Assembly: GCF_032854445.1 (NCBI RefSeq)
Contig: NC_088300.1
Coordinates: 1,552,001-1,616,000 of the forward strand
From: Liolophura sinensis
Taxonomy: Eukaryota > Mollusca > Polyplacophora > Chitonida > Chitonidae
Reading direction: 5' to 3'
DNA: 64,000 bases
Under the pieces are notes generated by a model. That model was not told the origin of the DNA. It saw nothing but the letters and a program-made list of their open reading frames with translations, and made no database searches. Below are positions 23,401-34,009 of this stretch, in pieces. The position numbers and the translations under genes are program-made. How positions within the stretch are numbered: the first letter of the stretch is position 1; each line of letters starts with the position of its first letter.

Positions 23401-25287
23401 ATAGCTGCATAGATATCAAGGCTCGACATCAGAGATTTATTCTTCTCCGCATAACGTGTCAAGATGTATTTTGCGTCTTATGAAGATACCACAAAAGAAT
23501 TCCAGCATTTCTGTTCACACCTGAGTAATGAGCAGAGATTGCACCAGCCATGCCGTCTATATTCCCAGCAACTAGGCTGCTATCGCCTAGTGTAGTCTGT
23601 ACCTTAACATAGGCTCTTAACCTGGTTTGCAACCAGATGATGAGTTTACTGTCATACGATGTTAAAGTAATTTGTTAACATAATATGCAATTTGTGCACA
23701 CAATAAAAAGATAATGTTTTGCTCTCTATCTCATTAATACATCAGACCTAACATTCAGGTCATGAGGACCAACAGGAATAACAACGGAGGAAGACATCTG
23801 CAGCAAAGTAATGTAAAGGGGTAGCTGTAGAACCACCCGCATTCTGACGTTACGCTTGAAGAAGTTTTTATAGTCGAGTCGTTATTTGAGCACTGTCCCG
23901 ATAGCTAAACAGAATGGTGAAAAAGTACAAAAGCATCTTTCAAATGAGAAAAGATGTTTTTAATAATATATGTGGATGTGCATAAAGTGTAACGCTTTTA
24001 GCTGGGTAGACCTATGTGACAATGAGCGAAAGGTATCCAGCAAATATGATGCCCACAGTTCAGTAGACCTCTTTGATAATGAGTGAAAGGCATCCAGCAA
24101 GTATGATGCCTTTAGCTCTGTATGTATACCAAGTATGATGCCTTCCGCTCTGTATGTAGGATGGATGTGTACTAAGTACAAATGTTGATGTATGATGCCT
24201 TAAGCTGTGTATGTAGTATGAACGTATACCAAGTGTGAGGCCTTCCCTTCTGTATGTAGGATGGATGTGTACTAAGTACAAATGTTGATGTATGATGCCT
24301 TAAGCTGTGTATGTAGGATGAACGTATACCAAGTGTGAGGCCTTCAGCTATGTGTGTATGATGAACGTGTACCAGCATGATGCCTTCAGCTATGTGTGTA
24401 GAATGAATGTGTACCAACTACAAATGTACATGTATGATGCCTTCCTCTCAGTATGTAGGATGAACGTGTACTAAGTATGATGCCTTCAGCTATGTGTGTA
24501 TGATGAACGTGTACCAGCATGATGCCTTCAGCTATGTGTGTAGGATGAATGTGTACCAAGTATGATGCCTTCAGCTATGTGTGCAGGATAAACGTGTATC
24601 AAGTGTGATGCCTTCAGCTATGTGTGCAGGATAAACGTGTATCAAGTGGGATAGGATAAACGTGCACCAGCATAATGCCTTCAGCTGTGTATTTAAAATG
24701 TACGTAATCTTATTTGATGGGGTTAAATCTGATATAATTGTGTTATCCTAATTCAGTTATTCATTCTGGCTTCCTCTCCGACCGTACGTTGGAAGTTATG
24801 CCATCCACCTGAGGATGTTACCTGGCATCGCCCTAGTCCCAAAACTTACCTTTCATGGCCCTAGTCCCATAACTTACCGGTCGTGGCCCTCGTGCCATAA
24901 CTTACCTACCACGGCCCTCGTCCCATAACTTACCTGGCATGGTCCTATTTCAATAATTTACCTGACATGGCCCTATTTCCAGAGCTTACCTGGCATGACA
25001 TTAGTCCAATAACTTATCTGGCATGACACTAGTCCAATAGCTTACCTGACATGGCCCTAGACCCAGAACTTAACCGGCATGGCCCTAGACGCATAACTTA
25101 CCTGGCATGGCCCTGGTCCTAGAGCTTACCATGGCCCTAGTCCCACGGCTGACCTAGCATGGCCCTAGTCCCAGAGCTTACCTGGCATGGCCCTGGTTCC
25201 ATAGCTTACCTGCCATGTCCCTAACCCCAGCAACGGGACAGTACGCTTGTTGTTCATCATCAACACATGTTTGCCAATTGAAGCCAT
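17321..25287 (-). CDS. Aldo-keto reductase (AKR superfamily), nine exons found
   Basis: NADPH-dependent carbonyl reductase of the cytosolic (alpha/beta)8 barrel family. Exons on the minus strand: 25,287-25,210; 21,946-21,779; 21,452-21,336; 20,672-20,589; 20,277-20,161; 19,862-19,750; 19,460-19,376; 19,053-18,970; 17,409-17,321. All junction phases agree (0,0,0,0,0,2,0,0), giving 311 residues. Visible are the strand-1 motif VPLLGLGTW, the catalytic tetrad Asp48 (in [14 protein letters not shown]), Tyr53, Lys82 (end of FITTK) and His115 (in DLFLIHTP), then [22 protein letters not shown] and the cofactor motif [15 protein letters not shown]. The ATG at 25,287 gives a normal AKR start. The last exon ends at SSYG just before a donor-like GTAAGT. 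A short terminal exon (about 10-20 residues in relatives) was not found; reading through gives an immediate TAA. The substrate cannot be told. Confidence 0.93.
17410..18969 (-). other. AKR intron 8
   Basis: About 1.56 kb without a recognised element. Open frames on both strands at 18,386-18,865 (up to 106 codons) have no recognisable domain. Confidence 0.7.
18970..19053 (-). CDS. AKR exon 8
   Basis: 28 codons with [20 protein letters not shown], the NADPH-binding segment. The donor, CAG then GTGGCC, is a weak match to consensus. Confidence 0.9.
19265..19375 (-). other. EF-hand-like reading frame directly after AKR exon 7
   Basis: If the exon 7 donor is not used, the AKR frame stays open for 36 codons to a TAA at 19,265-19,267. 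The added tail contains [12 protein letters not shown] (19,313-19,348), a perfect 12-residue EF-hand loop (Asp1, Asp3, Asp5, Gly6, Ile8, Glu12), followed by DFQMIKYGL. It could be an alternative terminal exon, a captured piece of an EF-hand gene, or coincidence. Confidence 0.45.
19376..19460 (-). CDS. AKR exon 7
   Basis: Completes the split Ile codon, then [20 protein letters not shown] and KYKKTPAQ before GTAAGT. The frame stays open past the donor into an EF-hand-like stretch. Confidence 0.93.
19750..19862 (-). CDS. AKR exon 6
   Basis: 37 codons plus two bases, with [20 protein letters not shown] and [14 protein letters not shown]; donor GTAAGG, phase 2. Confidence 0.95.
20040..20165. repeat. 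Degenerate 20 bp array of the AKR exon 5 donor
   Basis: On the gene strand, after the real donor (ACCAG then GTGAGCCATT), the intron carries ACAGGTGAGCCAATGAG, AAAGGTGAGTAAATGA, TCAGGCAAACAAATGA, TCAGGAGAGTCAATCAG and GAGGTTAGCCAGTGA at about 20 bp spacing. Two of these copies keep the GTGAG donor core. Confidence 0.7.
20161..20277 (-). CDS. AKR exon 5
   Basis: 39 codons with [20 protein letters not shown] and ending in VTNQ before GTGAGC. Degenerate copies of its donor follow in the intron. Confidence 0.95.
20589..20672 (-). CDS. AKR exon 4
   Basis: 28 codons with [14 protein letters not shown] and ending in VACWK before GTAAAA; the loop before the AMEKLV helix. Confidence 0.93.
21336..21452 (-). 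CDS. AKR exon 3
   Basis: 39 codons with [20 protein letters not shown], carrying the catalytic His. Donor GTAACA. Confidence 0.95.
21779..21946 (-). CDS. AKR exon 2
   Basis: 56 codons with [19 protein letters not shown] and ending in FITTK before GTGAGA. Supplies the catalytic Asp, Tyr and Lys. Confidence 0.95.
22455..23000. repeat. 49 bp array in AKR intron 1, about 11 units
   Basis: Units contain CAGCTAACATCCAGCAAGGA followed by GGGAAGTATGTGGTCGGATT. Copies are nearly identical, so the expansion is recent. No exon-like seed was recognised. A 20 bp doublet (GTAGTGACGTCAGAAAACAT) lies just before it at 22,360-22,400. Confidence 0.95.
23000..24080. other. AKR intron 1, unique part
   Basis: About 1.1 kb between two arrays with no recognisable coding or element sequence. 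Confidence 0.6.
24080..24690. repeat. Degenerate 40-47 bp array in AKR intron 1
   Basis: Repeats built on GATGCCTTCAGCTATGTGTG and GTAGGATGAACGTGTACCAA, with variable unit length. No exon or element seed recognised. Confidence 0.9.
24765..24830 (+). mobile_element. SINE family A fragment
   Basis: Contains CTGGCTTCCTCTCCGACCGT followed by ACGTTGGAAG and a diverged CCACCTGAGGATG stretch, matching the central part of the full-length copy at 50.55-50.79 kb. Confidence 0.5.
24838..25209. repeat. 28 bp array of the AKR exon 1 donor (about 13 units)
   Basis: On the gene strand each unit reads like GGGACTAGGGCCATGCCAG followed by GTAAGTTA. The real exon 1 ends GGGGTTAGGGACATGGCAG followed by GTAAGCTA. 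The monomer is therefore about 21 exon bases plus about 7 donor bases, and many units keep CAG-GTAAG intact. Confidence 0.9.
25210..25287 (-). CDS. AKR exon 1 (start codon)
   Basis: 26 codons from ATG, containing [15 protein letters not shown], ending in CATGGCAG before GTAAGC. Its 3' end and donor are the seed of the 28 bp array on its intron side. Confidence 0.93.
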
Positions 25288-25740
25288 GATAGTCACTGTA
25301 ACGTGCTGCGTGTTAGCCTGAATATTAACTCTCCGGCGGCGTGCAGATTTCCTGTGTGTGAGGCAAGTGGTGAGGTCGTAGATTTATACTATAGAGGTGA
25401 CGCCGAAAGAAAAAGACAGGCTTTATATATAGGTATGAAAGAAGGAGAGCTGTGAGTGATGTGACTTTATTTGAACATACATTCTGGCCTAGTCTCTGCG
25501 GCGCGTTGAAATTGTAGGTCAACCGGCCTACTTGTTTGCATTGATTTGCTGAGCGTATCGTACAATGTTAATGTCTGGAAAATGCGGCAGAGGTTGTACC
25601 TGAGCTAGTACTTACACTGTCTCATGTAGAAGTTTGCCCTACGGAATTTGCTGTGTCATCAGTGTATGTCAATAAAGGAATAAGAGGGGAATACCGATAG
25701 GTCTTCCTCTCGTAGACTGTACGACAAGATTCTAGATTGA
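25288..25740. other. Upstream flank of the AKR gene
   Basis: Should hold the 5' untranslated region and promoter of the AKR gene. No TATA-like or other element could be assigned. Confidence 0.4.
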
Positions 25741-26274
25741 AGTTTTTTTTATTTACCAACATCATTCATACATTTATAACATTATACCCTTAGGTAGAAC
25801 GACGGGAGTAAAATCTCAGAGGGCTTGCTCTATCCGTTTTAGAATCACATAATGAAAATAAATGGCAAAGGTGAACATAAGTACTTGACATCATAAGACT
25901 TCTGAAAACGTATTTAAATTAGTACATAAGGAATGGAAACATATCAGTTAATCAGATCCAATATGTGAGTCTGAAATCGTGCCTTAATTAAAGACAGAGA
26001 TTCAATGTTCCTAAAGACTAAGGGTTAACTATTCCCGATTTCAGGTTCTTTAACCTGCAATAAAAATCGAGGAAAGTCAGAGAAGTACAAAGATGTGTGT
26101 AGACTGAGCGTGGGCTGCCGGCCTTAATGGGTATGGACATACAGGGGCCTTATAAAAACAGTTTGAAATGCTAAGGGTAGTAAACAAGAATAATAAACAA
26201 ATTAAATACCAATATTTGAAAACCATTTAGTTGCTGCGCAAAATATTAAATCTCTTAAAAATAAGAGCAGTATG

Positions 26275-29200
26275 GTCAAATCGTTTCGATAAGGTAATGA
26301 TACACACAGACCTAGTATAGAGAGGTCAAGCCGTGTGGATAAGGTAATGATGCGCACAGACCGTGTATGGAAAGGTCAAATCGTTTGGATACGGTAATAA
26401 TACGCAAAGACCGAGTATAGAGAAGTCAAATCGTTTGGATCAGGTAATGATGCGCACAGACCGAGTATAGAGAAGTCAAATCGTTTGGATCAGGTAATGA
26501 TGCGCACAGACCGTGTACAGAACGGTCAACGACCGAGTATGAAGAAGTCAAATCGTTTGGATCAGGTAATGATGCGCACAGACCGTGTATAGAGAAGTCA
26601 AATCGTCTGGATGAGGTAATGATGCGCACAGACCGAGTATAGAGAGGTCAAAGACCAAGTATAGAGAGGTCAAAATTGGATACGGTAATGATGCGCACAG
26701 ACCGAGTATAAGGAAGTCAAATCGTTTCGATAAGGTAATGATGTGCACAGACCGTGTATAGAGAGGCCAAATCGTTAGGACAAGGTAATAATGCGCACAG
26801 ACCGAGTATAGAGCGGTCAAATCGTTTGGATAAGGTAATGAAGCGCATAGACCGAGTATACAGAGGCCAAATCGTTTGGACAAGGTAATGATGCGCACAG
26901 ACCGAGTATGGGGAAGTCAAATCGTTTGGATAAGGTAATTATACGCAAAGACCGAGTATAGAGAAGTCAAATCGTTTGGATAAGGTAATGATGCGCACAG
27001 ACCGTGTACAGAACGGTCAACGACCGAGTATAGAGAGGTCAAATCGTTTGGATAAGGCAATGATGCGCACAGACCGTGTATAGAGAAGTCAAATCGTCGG
27101 GATGAGGTAAAGATGCGCACAGACCGAGTATAGAGAGGTCAAAGACCAAGTATAGAGAGGTCAAATCAATTGAATACGGTAATGATGCGCACAGACCGAG
27201 TATAAGGAAGTCAAATCGTTTGGATAAGGTAATGATGTGCACAGACCGTGTATAGAGAGGATAAATCGTTAGGACAAGGTAATGATGCGCACAGACCGAA
27301 TATAAGGAAGTCAAATCGTTTCGATAAGGTAATGATGCCCACAGACCGAGTATGGGGAAGTCAAATCGTTTGGATAAGGTAATGATGCGTACAGACCGGG
27401 TATACAGAGGCCAAATCGTTTGGACAAGGTAATGATGGGCACAGACCGAGTATAGAGAAGTCAAATCGTTTGGATAAGGTACTGATGCGCACAGACCGTG
27501 TACAGAACGGTCAAGGACCGAGTATAGAGAAGTCAAATCGCTTGGATAAGGTAATGATGCGCACAGACCGTGTATAGAGAAGTCAAATCGTCTGCATGAG
27601 GTAATAATGCGCACAGATCGTGTATAGAGAGGTCAAATCGTTTGAATAAGTTTATGATGCGCACAGACCGAGTATAGAGAGGTCAAAGACCAAGTATAGA
27701 GAGGTCAAATCGATTGGATACGGTAATAATGCGCACAGACAGAGTATGGGGAAGTCAAATCGTTTGGATTAGGTAATGATGTGCACAGACCGTGTATAGA
27801 GAGGCCAAATCGTTAGAACAAGGTAATGATGCGCACAGACCGAGTATAGGGAGGCCAAATCGTTTGGACAAGGTAATGATGCCCACAGACCTTGTATAGA
27901 GAAGTCAAGTCGTTTGGATGAGGTAATGACGCGCACAGACCGAGAATATAGAGGTCAAAGACCAAGTATAGGGAAGTCAAATCGATTGGATACAGTAATG
28001 ATGCGCACAGACCAAAAATAGAGAGGTCAAATCGTGTGAATAAGGTAATGATGCGCACAGACCGAGTATAGAGAAGTCAAGTCGTTTGGATCAGGTAATG
28101 ATGCGAACAGACCGTGTACAGAACGGTCAACGACCGAGTATAGAGAAGTCAAATCGTTTGGATGAGGTAATAATGCGCACAGACCGTGTATAGAGAGGTC
28201 AAATCGTTTGAATAAGGTAATGATGCGCACAGACCGAGTATAGAGAGGTCAAAGACCAAGTATAGAGAGGTCAAATCGATTGGATACGGTAATGATGCTC
28301 ACAGACAGAGTATATGGAAGTCAAATCGTTTGGATAAAATAATGATGCGCACAGACCGAGTGTAGAGAGGCCAAATCGTTTGGATGAGGTAATGATGCGC
28401 ACAGACAGAGTATAGAGAGGCCAAATCGTTTGGACAAGGTAATGATGCGCACAGACCGAGTATAGAGAGGTCAAGTCATTTTGATGAGGTAATTTTGCGC
28501 ACAGACCGAGTACAGAGAGGTCAAATCGTTTGGATAAAGTAATGATGTGCACGGACCGAGAATAGAGAGGTCAAAGACCAAGTATGGAGAAGTCAAATCG
28601 ATTGGATACAGTAATGATGCGCAGAGACCGAGAATAGAGAGTTCAAATCGTTTGGATAAGGTATTGATGCGCACAGACCGAATACAGAGAGGTCAAATCG
28701 TTTGGATAAGGCAATGATGCGCACAGACCGTGTACAGAAAGGTCAACGACCGAGTATAGAGAAGTCAAATCGTTTGGATAAGGTAATGATGCGCACAGAC
28801 CATGTATAGAGAAGTCAAATCGTTTGGATAAGGTAATGATGCGCACAGACCGTGTATAGAGAAGTCAAATCGTCTGGATGAGGTAAAGATGCGCACAGAC
28901 CGAGTATAGAGAGGTCAAAGACCAAGTATAGAGAGGTCAAATCAATTGGATACGGTAATGATGCGCACAGACCGAGTATAAGAAAGTCAAATTGTTTGGA
29001 TAAGGTAATGATGTGCACAGACCGGGTATAGAGAGGCCAAATCGTTAGAACAAGGTAATGATGCGCACAGACCGAGTATAAGGAAGTCAAATCGTTTCGA
29101 TAAGGTAATGATGCGCACAGACCGAGTAGGGGGAAGTCAAATCGTTTGGATAAGGTAATGATGCGCACAGACCGGGTATAGAGAATCCAAATCGTTTGGA

Positions 29201-31905
29201 CAAGGTAATGATGCGCACAGACCGAGTATACAGAGGCCAAATTGTTTGGATAAGGTAATGATGCACACAGACCGAGTATAGAGAAGTCAAATCGTTTGGA
29301 TAAGGTAATGATGCGCACAGACCGTGTACAGAACGGTCAAGGACCGAGTATAGAGAAGTCAAATCGCTTGGATAAGGTAATGATGCGCACAGACCGTGTA
29401 TAGAGAAGTCAAATCGTCTGGATATGGTAATAATGCGCACAGATCGTGTATAGAGAGGTCAAATCGTTTGAATAAGGTAATGATGCGCACAGACCGAGTA
29501 TAGAGAGGTCAAAGACAAAGTATAGAGAGGTCAAATCGATTGGATACGGTAATAATGCGCACAGACCGAGTATGGGGAAGTCAAATCGTTTGGATTAGGT
29601 AATGATGTGCACAGACCGTGTATAGAGAGGCCAAATCGTTAGGACAAAGTAATGATGCGCACAGACCGAGTATAGGGAGGCCAAATCGTTTGGACAAGGT
29701 AATGATGCGCACAGACCCAGAATATAGAGGTCAAAGACCAAGTATATGGAAGTCAAATCGATTGGATACAGTAATGATGCGCACAGACCGAGTATAGAGA
29801 GTTCAAATCGTTTGGATAAGGTAATAATGCGCACAGACCAAAAATAGAGAGGTCAAATCGTGTGAATAAGGTAATGATGCGCACAGACCGAGTATAGAGA
29901 GTCTAATCGTTTGGATCAGGTAATGATGCGCACAGACCGTGTACAGAACGGTCAACGACCGAGTATAGAGAAGTCAAATCGTTTGGATGAGGTAATAATG
30001 CGCACAGACCGTGTATAGAGAGGACAAATCGTTTGAATAAGGTAATGATGCGCACAGACCGAGTATAGAGAGGTCAAAGACCAAGTATAGAGAGGTCAAA
30101 TCGATTGGATACGGTAATGATGCGCACAGACAGAGTATGGGGAAATCAAATCGTTTGGATAAAATAATGATGCGCACAGACCGAGTATAGAGAGGCCAAA
30201 TCGTTTGGACAAGGTAATGATGCCCACAGACCTTGTATAGAGAGGCCAAATCGTTTGGATAAGGTAATGATGGGCACAGACCGAGTATAGAGAGGCCAAA
30301 TCGTTGGACAAGGTAATGATGCGCACAGACCGAGTATAGAGAGGCCAAATCGTTTGGATAAGGTAATGAAGCGCACAGACAGAGTATAGAGAGGCCAAAT
30401 CGTTTGGACAAGGTAATGATGGGCACAGACCGAGTATAGAGAGGTCAAGGCATTTTGATGAGGTAATTTTGCGCACAGACCGAGTACAGAGAGGTCAAAT
30501 CGTTTGGATAAAGTAATGATGCGCACAGACCGAGAATAGAGAGGTCAAAGACCAAGTATGGAGAAGTTAAATCGATTGGATACAGTAATGATGTGCACAG
30601 ACCGAGTATAGAGAAGTCAAATCGTTTGGATAAGGTAATGACGCGCACAGACCGAGAATATAGAGGTCAAAGACCAAGTATAGGGAAGTCAAATCGATTG
30701 GATACAGTAATGATGTGCACAGACCGTGTATAGAGAAGTCAAATCGTTTTGATAAGGTAATGATGCGCACAGACCGAATACAGAGAGGTCAAATCGTTTG
30801 GATAAGGTAATGATGCGCACAGACCGTGTACAGAACGGTCAACGACCGAATATAGAGAAGTCAAATCGTTTGGATAAGGTAATGATGCGCACAGACCATG
30901 TATAGAGAAGTCAAATCGTTTGGATAAGGTAATGATGCGCACAGACGGTGTATAGAGAGGCCAAATCGTTTGGATAAGGTAATGATTCGCACAGACCAAG
31001 TATAGAGACGTCCTAGACCGAGTATAGAGAAGTCAAATCGTTTGGATAAGGTAATGATGAGCACAGACCGAGTATAGAGAGGTCAAATCGTTTGGATAAG
31101 GTAATGATGCGCCCAGACCGAGTATAGAGAGGTCAAATCGTTTTGGATAAGGTAATGATGTGCACAGACCGAGAATAGAGAGGTCAAAGACAAAGTATAG
31201 AGAGGTTAAATCGATTGGATACGGTAATGATGTGCACAGACCGAGTATGGGGAAGTCAGATCGTTTGGATAAAGTAATGATGCGCAGAGACCGAGAATAG
31301 AGAGTTCAAATCGTTTGGATAAGGTATTGATGCGCAAAGACCGAGTATAGAGAAGTCAAATCGTTTGGATAAGGTAATTATGCGCACTGACCGAGTATAG
31401 AGACTTCAAAGACCGAGTATAGAGAAGTCAAATCGTTTGGATCAGGTAATGATGCGCACAGACCATGTATAGAGAAGTCAAATCGTTTGGATACAGTAAT
31501 GATGCGCACAGACCGAGTATAGTGAGGCCAAATCCTTTGGATAAGGTAATAATACGCACAGACCGAGTATAGAGAGGTCAAATCGTTTGGATAAGGTAAT
31601 GATGAGCACAGACCGAGTATAGAGAAGTCAGATCGTTTGGATAAGGTAATGATGCGGACACCACCAAGAATAGAGAGGTTAAATCGTTTGGATCAGGTAA
31701 TGATGTGCACAGACCGAGTATAGAGAAGTCAAATCGTTTGGATCAGGTAATGATGCGCACAGACCGTGTTTAAAGAAGTCAAATCGTTTGGATGAGGTAG
31801 TGAAGCGCACAGACGGTGTATAGAGAAGTCAAATCGTTTGGATAAGGTGATGATACGCACAGACCGAGTATAGAGAGGTCAGATCGTTTGGATAAGGTAA
31901 TGATG
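26275..31905. repeat. 50 bp satellite inside LINE-2 (about 112 units, 5.6 kb)
   Basis: Units contain CAAATCGTTTGGATAAGGTA followed by ATGATGCGCACAGACCG and AGTATAGAGAGGT. The first part is the reverse complement of the LINE-2 codons for RIITLSKRFD. Shorter or compound units (GAGGTCAAAGACCAAGTATA) and kilobase-scale higher-order blocks are visible: 26.9-27.2, 27.5-27.7, 28.8-29.0 and 29.4-29.6 kb resemble one another. Minus-strand open frames up to 191 codons are by-products of the stop-poor monomer. Confidence 0.96.
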
Positions 31906-32008
31906 CCCGCAAACCTTTTTTGTAGGACTATATGTTTTGTGTGTGTAAGCCTAATCCACAAACCTTTTTTGTAGGACTATATGTTTTGTGTGTGTAAGCC
32001 TAATCTAG
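31905..32008. repeat. 49 bp tandem duplication of LINE-2 codons
   Basis: CAAACCTTTTTTGTAGGACT and the following bases to TAAGCCTAATC occur twice at 49 bp spacing. On the minus strand they encode LTHTKHIVLQKRF of LINE-2, next to the 50 bp satellite boundary. Confidence 0.9.
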
Positions 32009-32234
32009 ACTGCTATAAGATAAGCATAGGTATACAGGAGAATAGTATACTATAAATAAAGCCCTAATATGTAATACATTTTTAAGATGATTTAAAACAC
32101 CTAGGTTTCTGTCTATTTTAATATACATTTACATTAATGTGTGTTTTCCAATTAAAAAAACTCATTAATATAAATTCCAACAAATTAGAATGAGGTCACT
32201 CTTTCAATATCAACAGAATTTACATATAATTTTA

Positions 32235-33050
32235 GTTGATCTAGGTCCGCATCGCCGAGAATAGGTCCGCATCGCCGAGATGCAAACATGTATCATCAGC
32301 GAACAGAATTATATTTACAACAGGAGAAATTAGAGTTAGGTCATTAATGTATATTAAAAAAAACATAGGTCCCATAACTGACCCTTGGGGAACTCCACAT
32401 CGGACTGGCATAACGTATGAAAAAATATTTTGAAATGAGGTACACTGTGTACGGCTAGATAGGTAACACTTACACTATTTATAAGATGCAGCTCTAAATC
32501 CATAATAATGCAGTTTATTTAACAGTATGTGGTGATTCACAATATCGAATGGCAGTTTATGTAACAGTATGTTGTGATTCACAGTATCGAATGGCTGTTT
32601 ATGTAACAGTATGTCGTGATTCACAGTATCGAATGGCTGTTTGTGTAACAGTATGTTGTCATTCACAGTATCGAAAGGCTGTTTATGTAACAGTATGTCG
32701 TGATTCACAGTATCGAATGCCTTGGTTAAGTTTAAAAAGGTTAAGATGTTAACTTTCTTTTCGTCTTTCGCATTGATAATTTTATCTTGTAGTGCCAATA
32801 TTGCTTGTAGCTACTGAATGATTGCCACGAAAACTAAACTGATTTGCCGAAATTATGTTATTGTTTTCAGTGAAAGACACCATCCACATCGCCATAATTT
32901 TCTCAAAAACTTTGCTCAAACAAGGTAAGACTGAAACAGAGATAGAAGGATGGTTTCAGTTTTGACACATATTTGTGTATGGTCAATGTTGTAGACTTCT
33001 ATCCACAAATAAGGTCTTCGGAAAAGTACTCACATATTATAACAATTGGC
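32235..33050 (-). pseudogene. LINE-2 reverse-transcriptase fragment
   Basis: Palm-domain motifs in order on the minus strand: LPCLSKVFEKIM, NQFSFRGNHS, the KAFDTVNHDILL motif (first catalytic Asp), GVPQGSVMGPMFFLIYINDL and ILFADDTCLHLGDAD (catalytic ADD). One frameshift (near 32,800) and a TAA (near 32,478) break it. A 20 bp doublet (TAGGTCCGCATCGCCGAGA) lies just after the FADDT box. Confidence 0.85.
32510..32722. repeat. 42 bp in-frame array inside the LINE-2 reverse transcriptase
   Basis: About five 42 bp (14-codon) units. On the minus strand each encodes a variant of PFDTVNHDILLHK, so the array stays open and multiplies the first catalytic aspartate of the palm. Both strands of the array are open. 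Confidence 0.95.
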
Positions 33051-33265
33051 CACGGTATGTGATTATTTATTTCATTGTTTCATTATTTTACGCATTTTTG
33101 ACACGTATAATTGCGGTCAGTTCTATGGATGGCGGAAACTAGAGTGGCTGAGGAGAAACGCCGACCTTCAGTAAATTACGAATCAATTTACCCACACGTC
33201 ATCCACAAATATGTAAACCATGTGAACACTGGTAAAAGACAAGTGGTCTTCAGCGAGCTTTAGAC

Positions 33266-34008
33266 AACACAAATACCTACAGTTTGTACCTTACCGTCAC
33301 TAACACCACACAAATACCTACAGTATGTAGCTTACTGTCACCATGACCACACAAATACCTACAGTTTGTAGCTTACTGTCACCAAGACTCCACAAATACC
33401 TACAATTTGTAGCTTACCGTCACTAAGACCATACAAATACCTACAGTTTGTAGCTTACTGTCACCATGACCATACAAATACCTACAGTATGTAGCTTACT
33501 GTCACCATGACCACACAAATACCTACAGTTTGTAGCTTACTGTCACCAAGACTCCACAAATACCTACAATTTGTAGCTTACCGTCACTAAGACCATACAA
33601 ATACCTACAGTTTGTAGCTTACTGTCACCATGACCATACAAATACCTACAGTTTGTAGCTTACTGTCACCATGACCATACAAATACCTACAGTTTGTAGC
33701 TTACTGTCACCATGACCATACAAATACCTACAGTTTGTAGCTTACTGTCACCATGACCATACAAATACCTACAGTTTGTAGCTTACTGTCACCATGATCA
33801 CACAAATACCTACAGTTTGTAGCTTACTGTCACCATGACCATACAAATACCTACAGTTTGTAGCTTACTGTCACCATGATCACACAAATACCTACAGTTT
33901 GTAGCTTACTGTCACCAACTCAACAAATACCTACAGTTTGTAGCTTACTGTCACCATGACCACACAAATACATACAGTTTGTAGCTTACCGTCACCAAGA
34001 CTCCACAG
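33266..34008. repeat. 41 bp array, about 18 units
   Basis: Units contain ACAAATACCTACAGTTTGTA followed by GCTTACTGTCACCATGACC. On the minus strand each unit holds GGTGACAGTAAGC, a good 5' splice-site match. At the right edge the unique sequence reads GGAGTCTTGGTGACGGTAAGC, which could be the end of an exon. Confidence 0.93.
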
Positions 34009-34009
34009 T

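Larger units (their letters stand above)
25740..33050 (-). mobile_element. LINE-2: second non-LTR retrotransposon (minus), expanded by a 50 bp satellite
   Basis: Read on the minus strand from 33,050: VLPCLSKVFEKIM, then ISANQFSFRGNHSVAT, DEKKVNILTFLNLTKAFDTV, the 42 bp array, GFRAASYK, VMPVRCGVPQGSVMGPMFFL, INDL, ILFADDT, a deletion, FVGIYINEF, then KHIVLQKRFAGIITLSKRSD, where the 50 bp satellite begins. On its far side (26,290) the reading continues as IITLSKRFDHTALIFKRFNI and runs with stops to about 25,900. Stops and frameshifts show it is dead. The subfamily differs from LINE-1. Confidence 0.85.
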
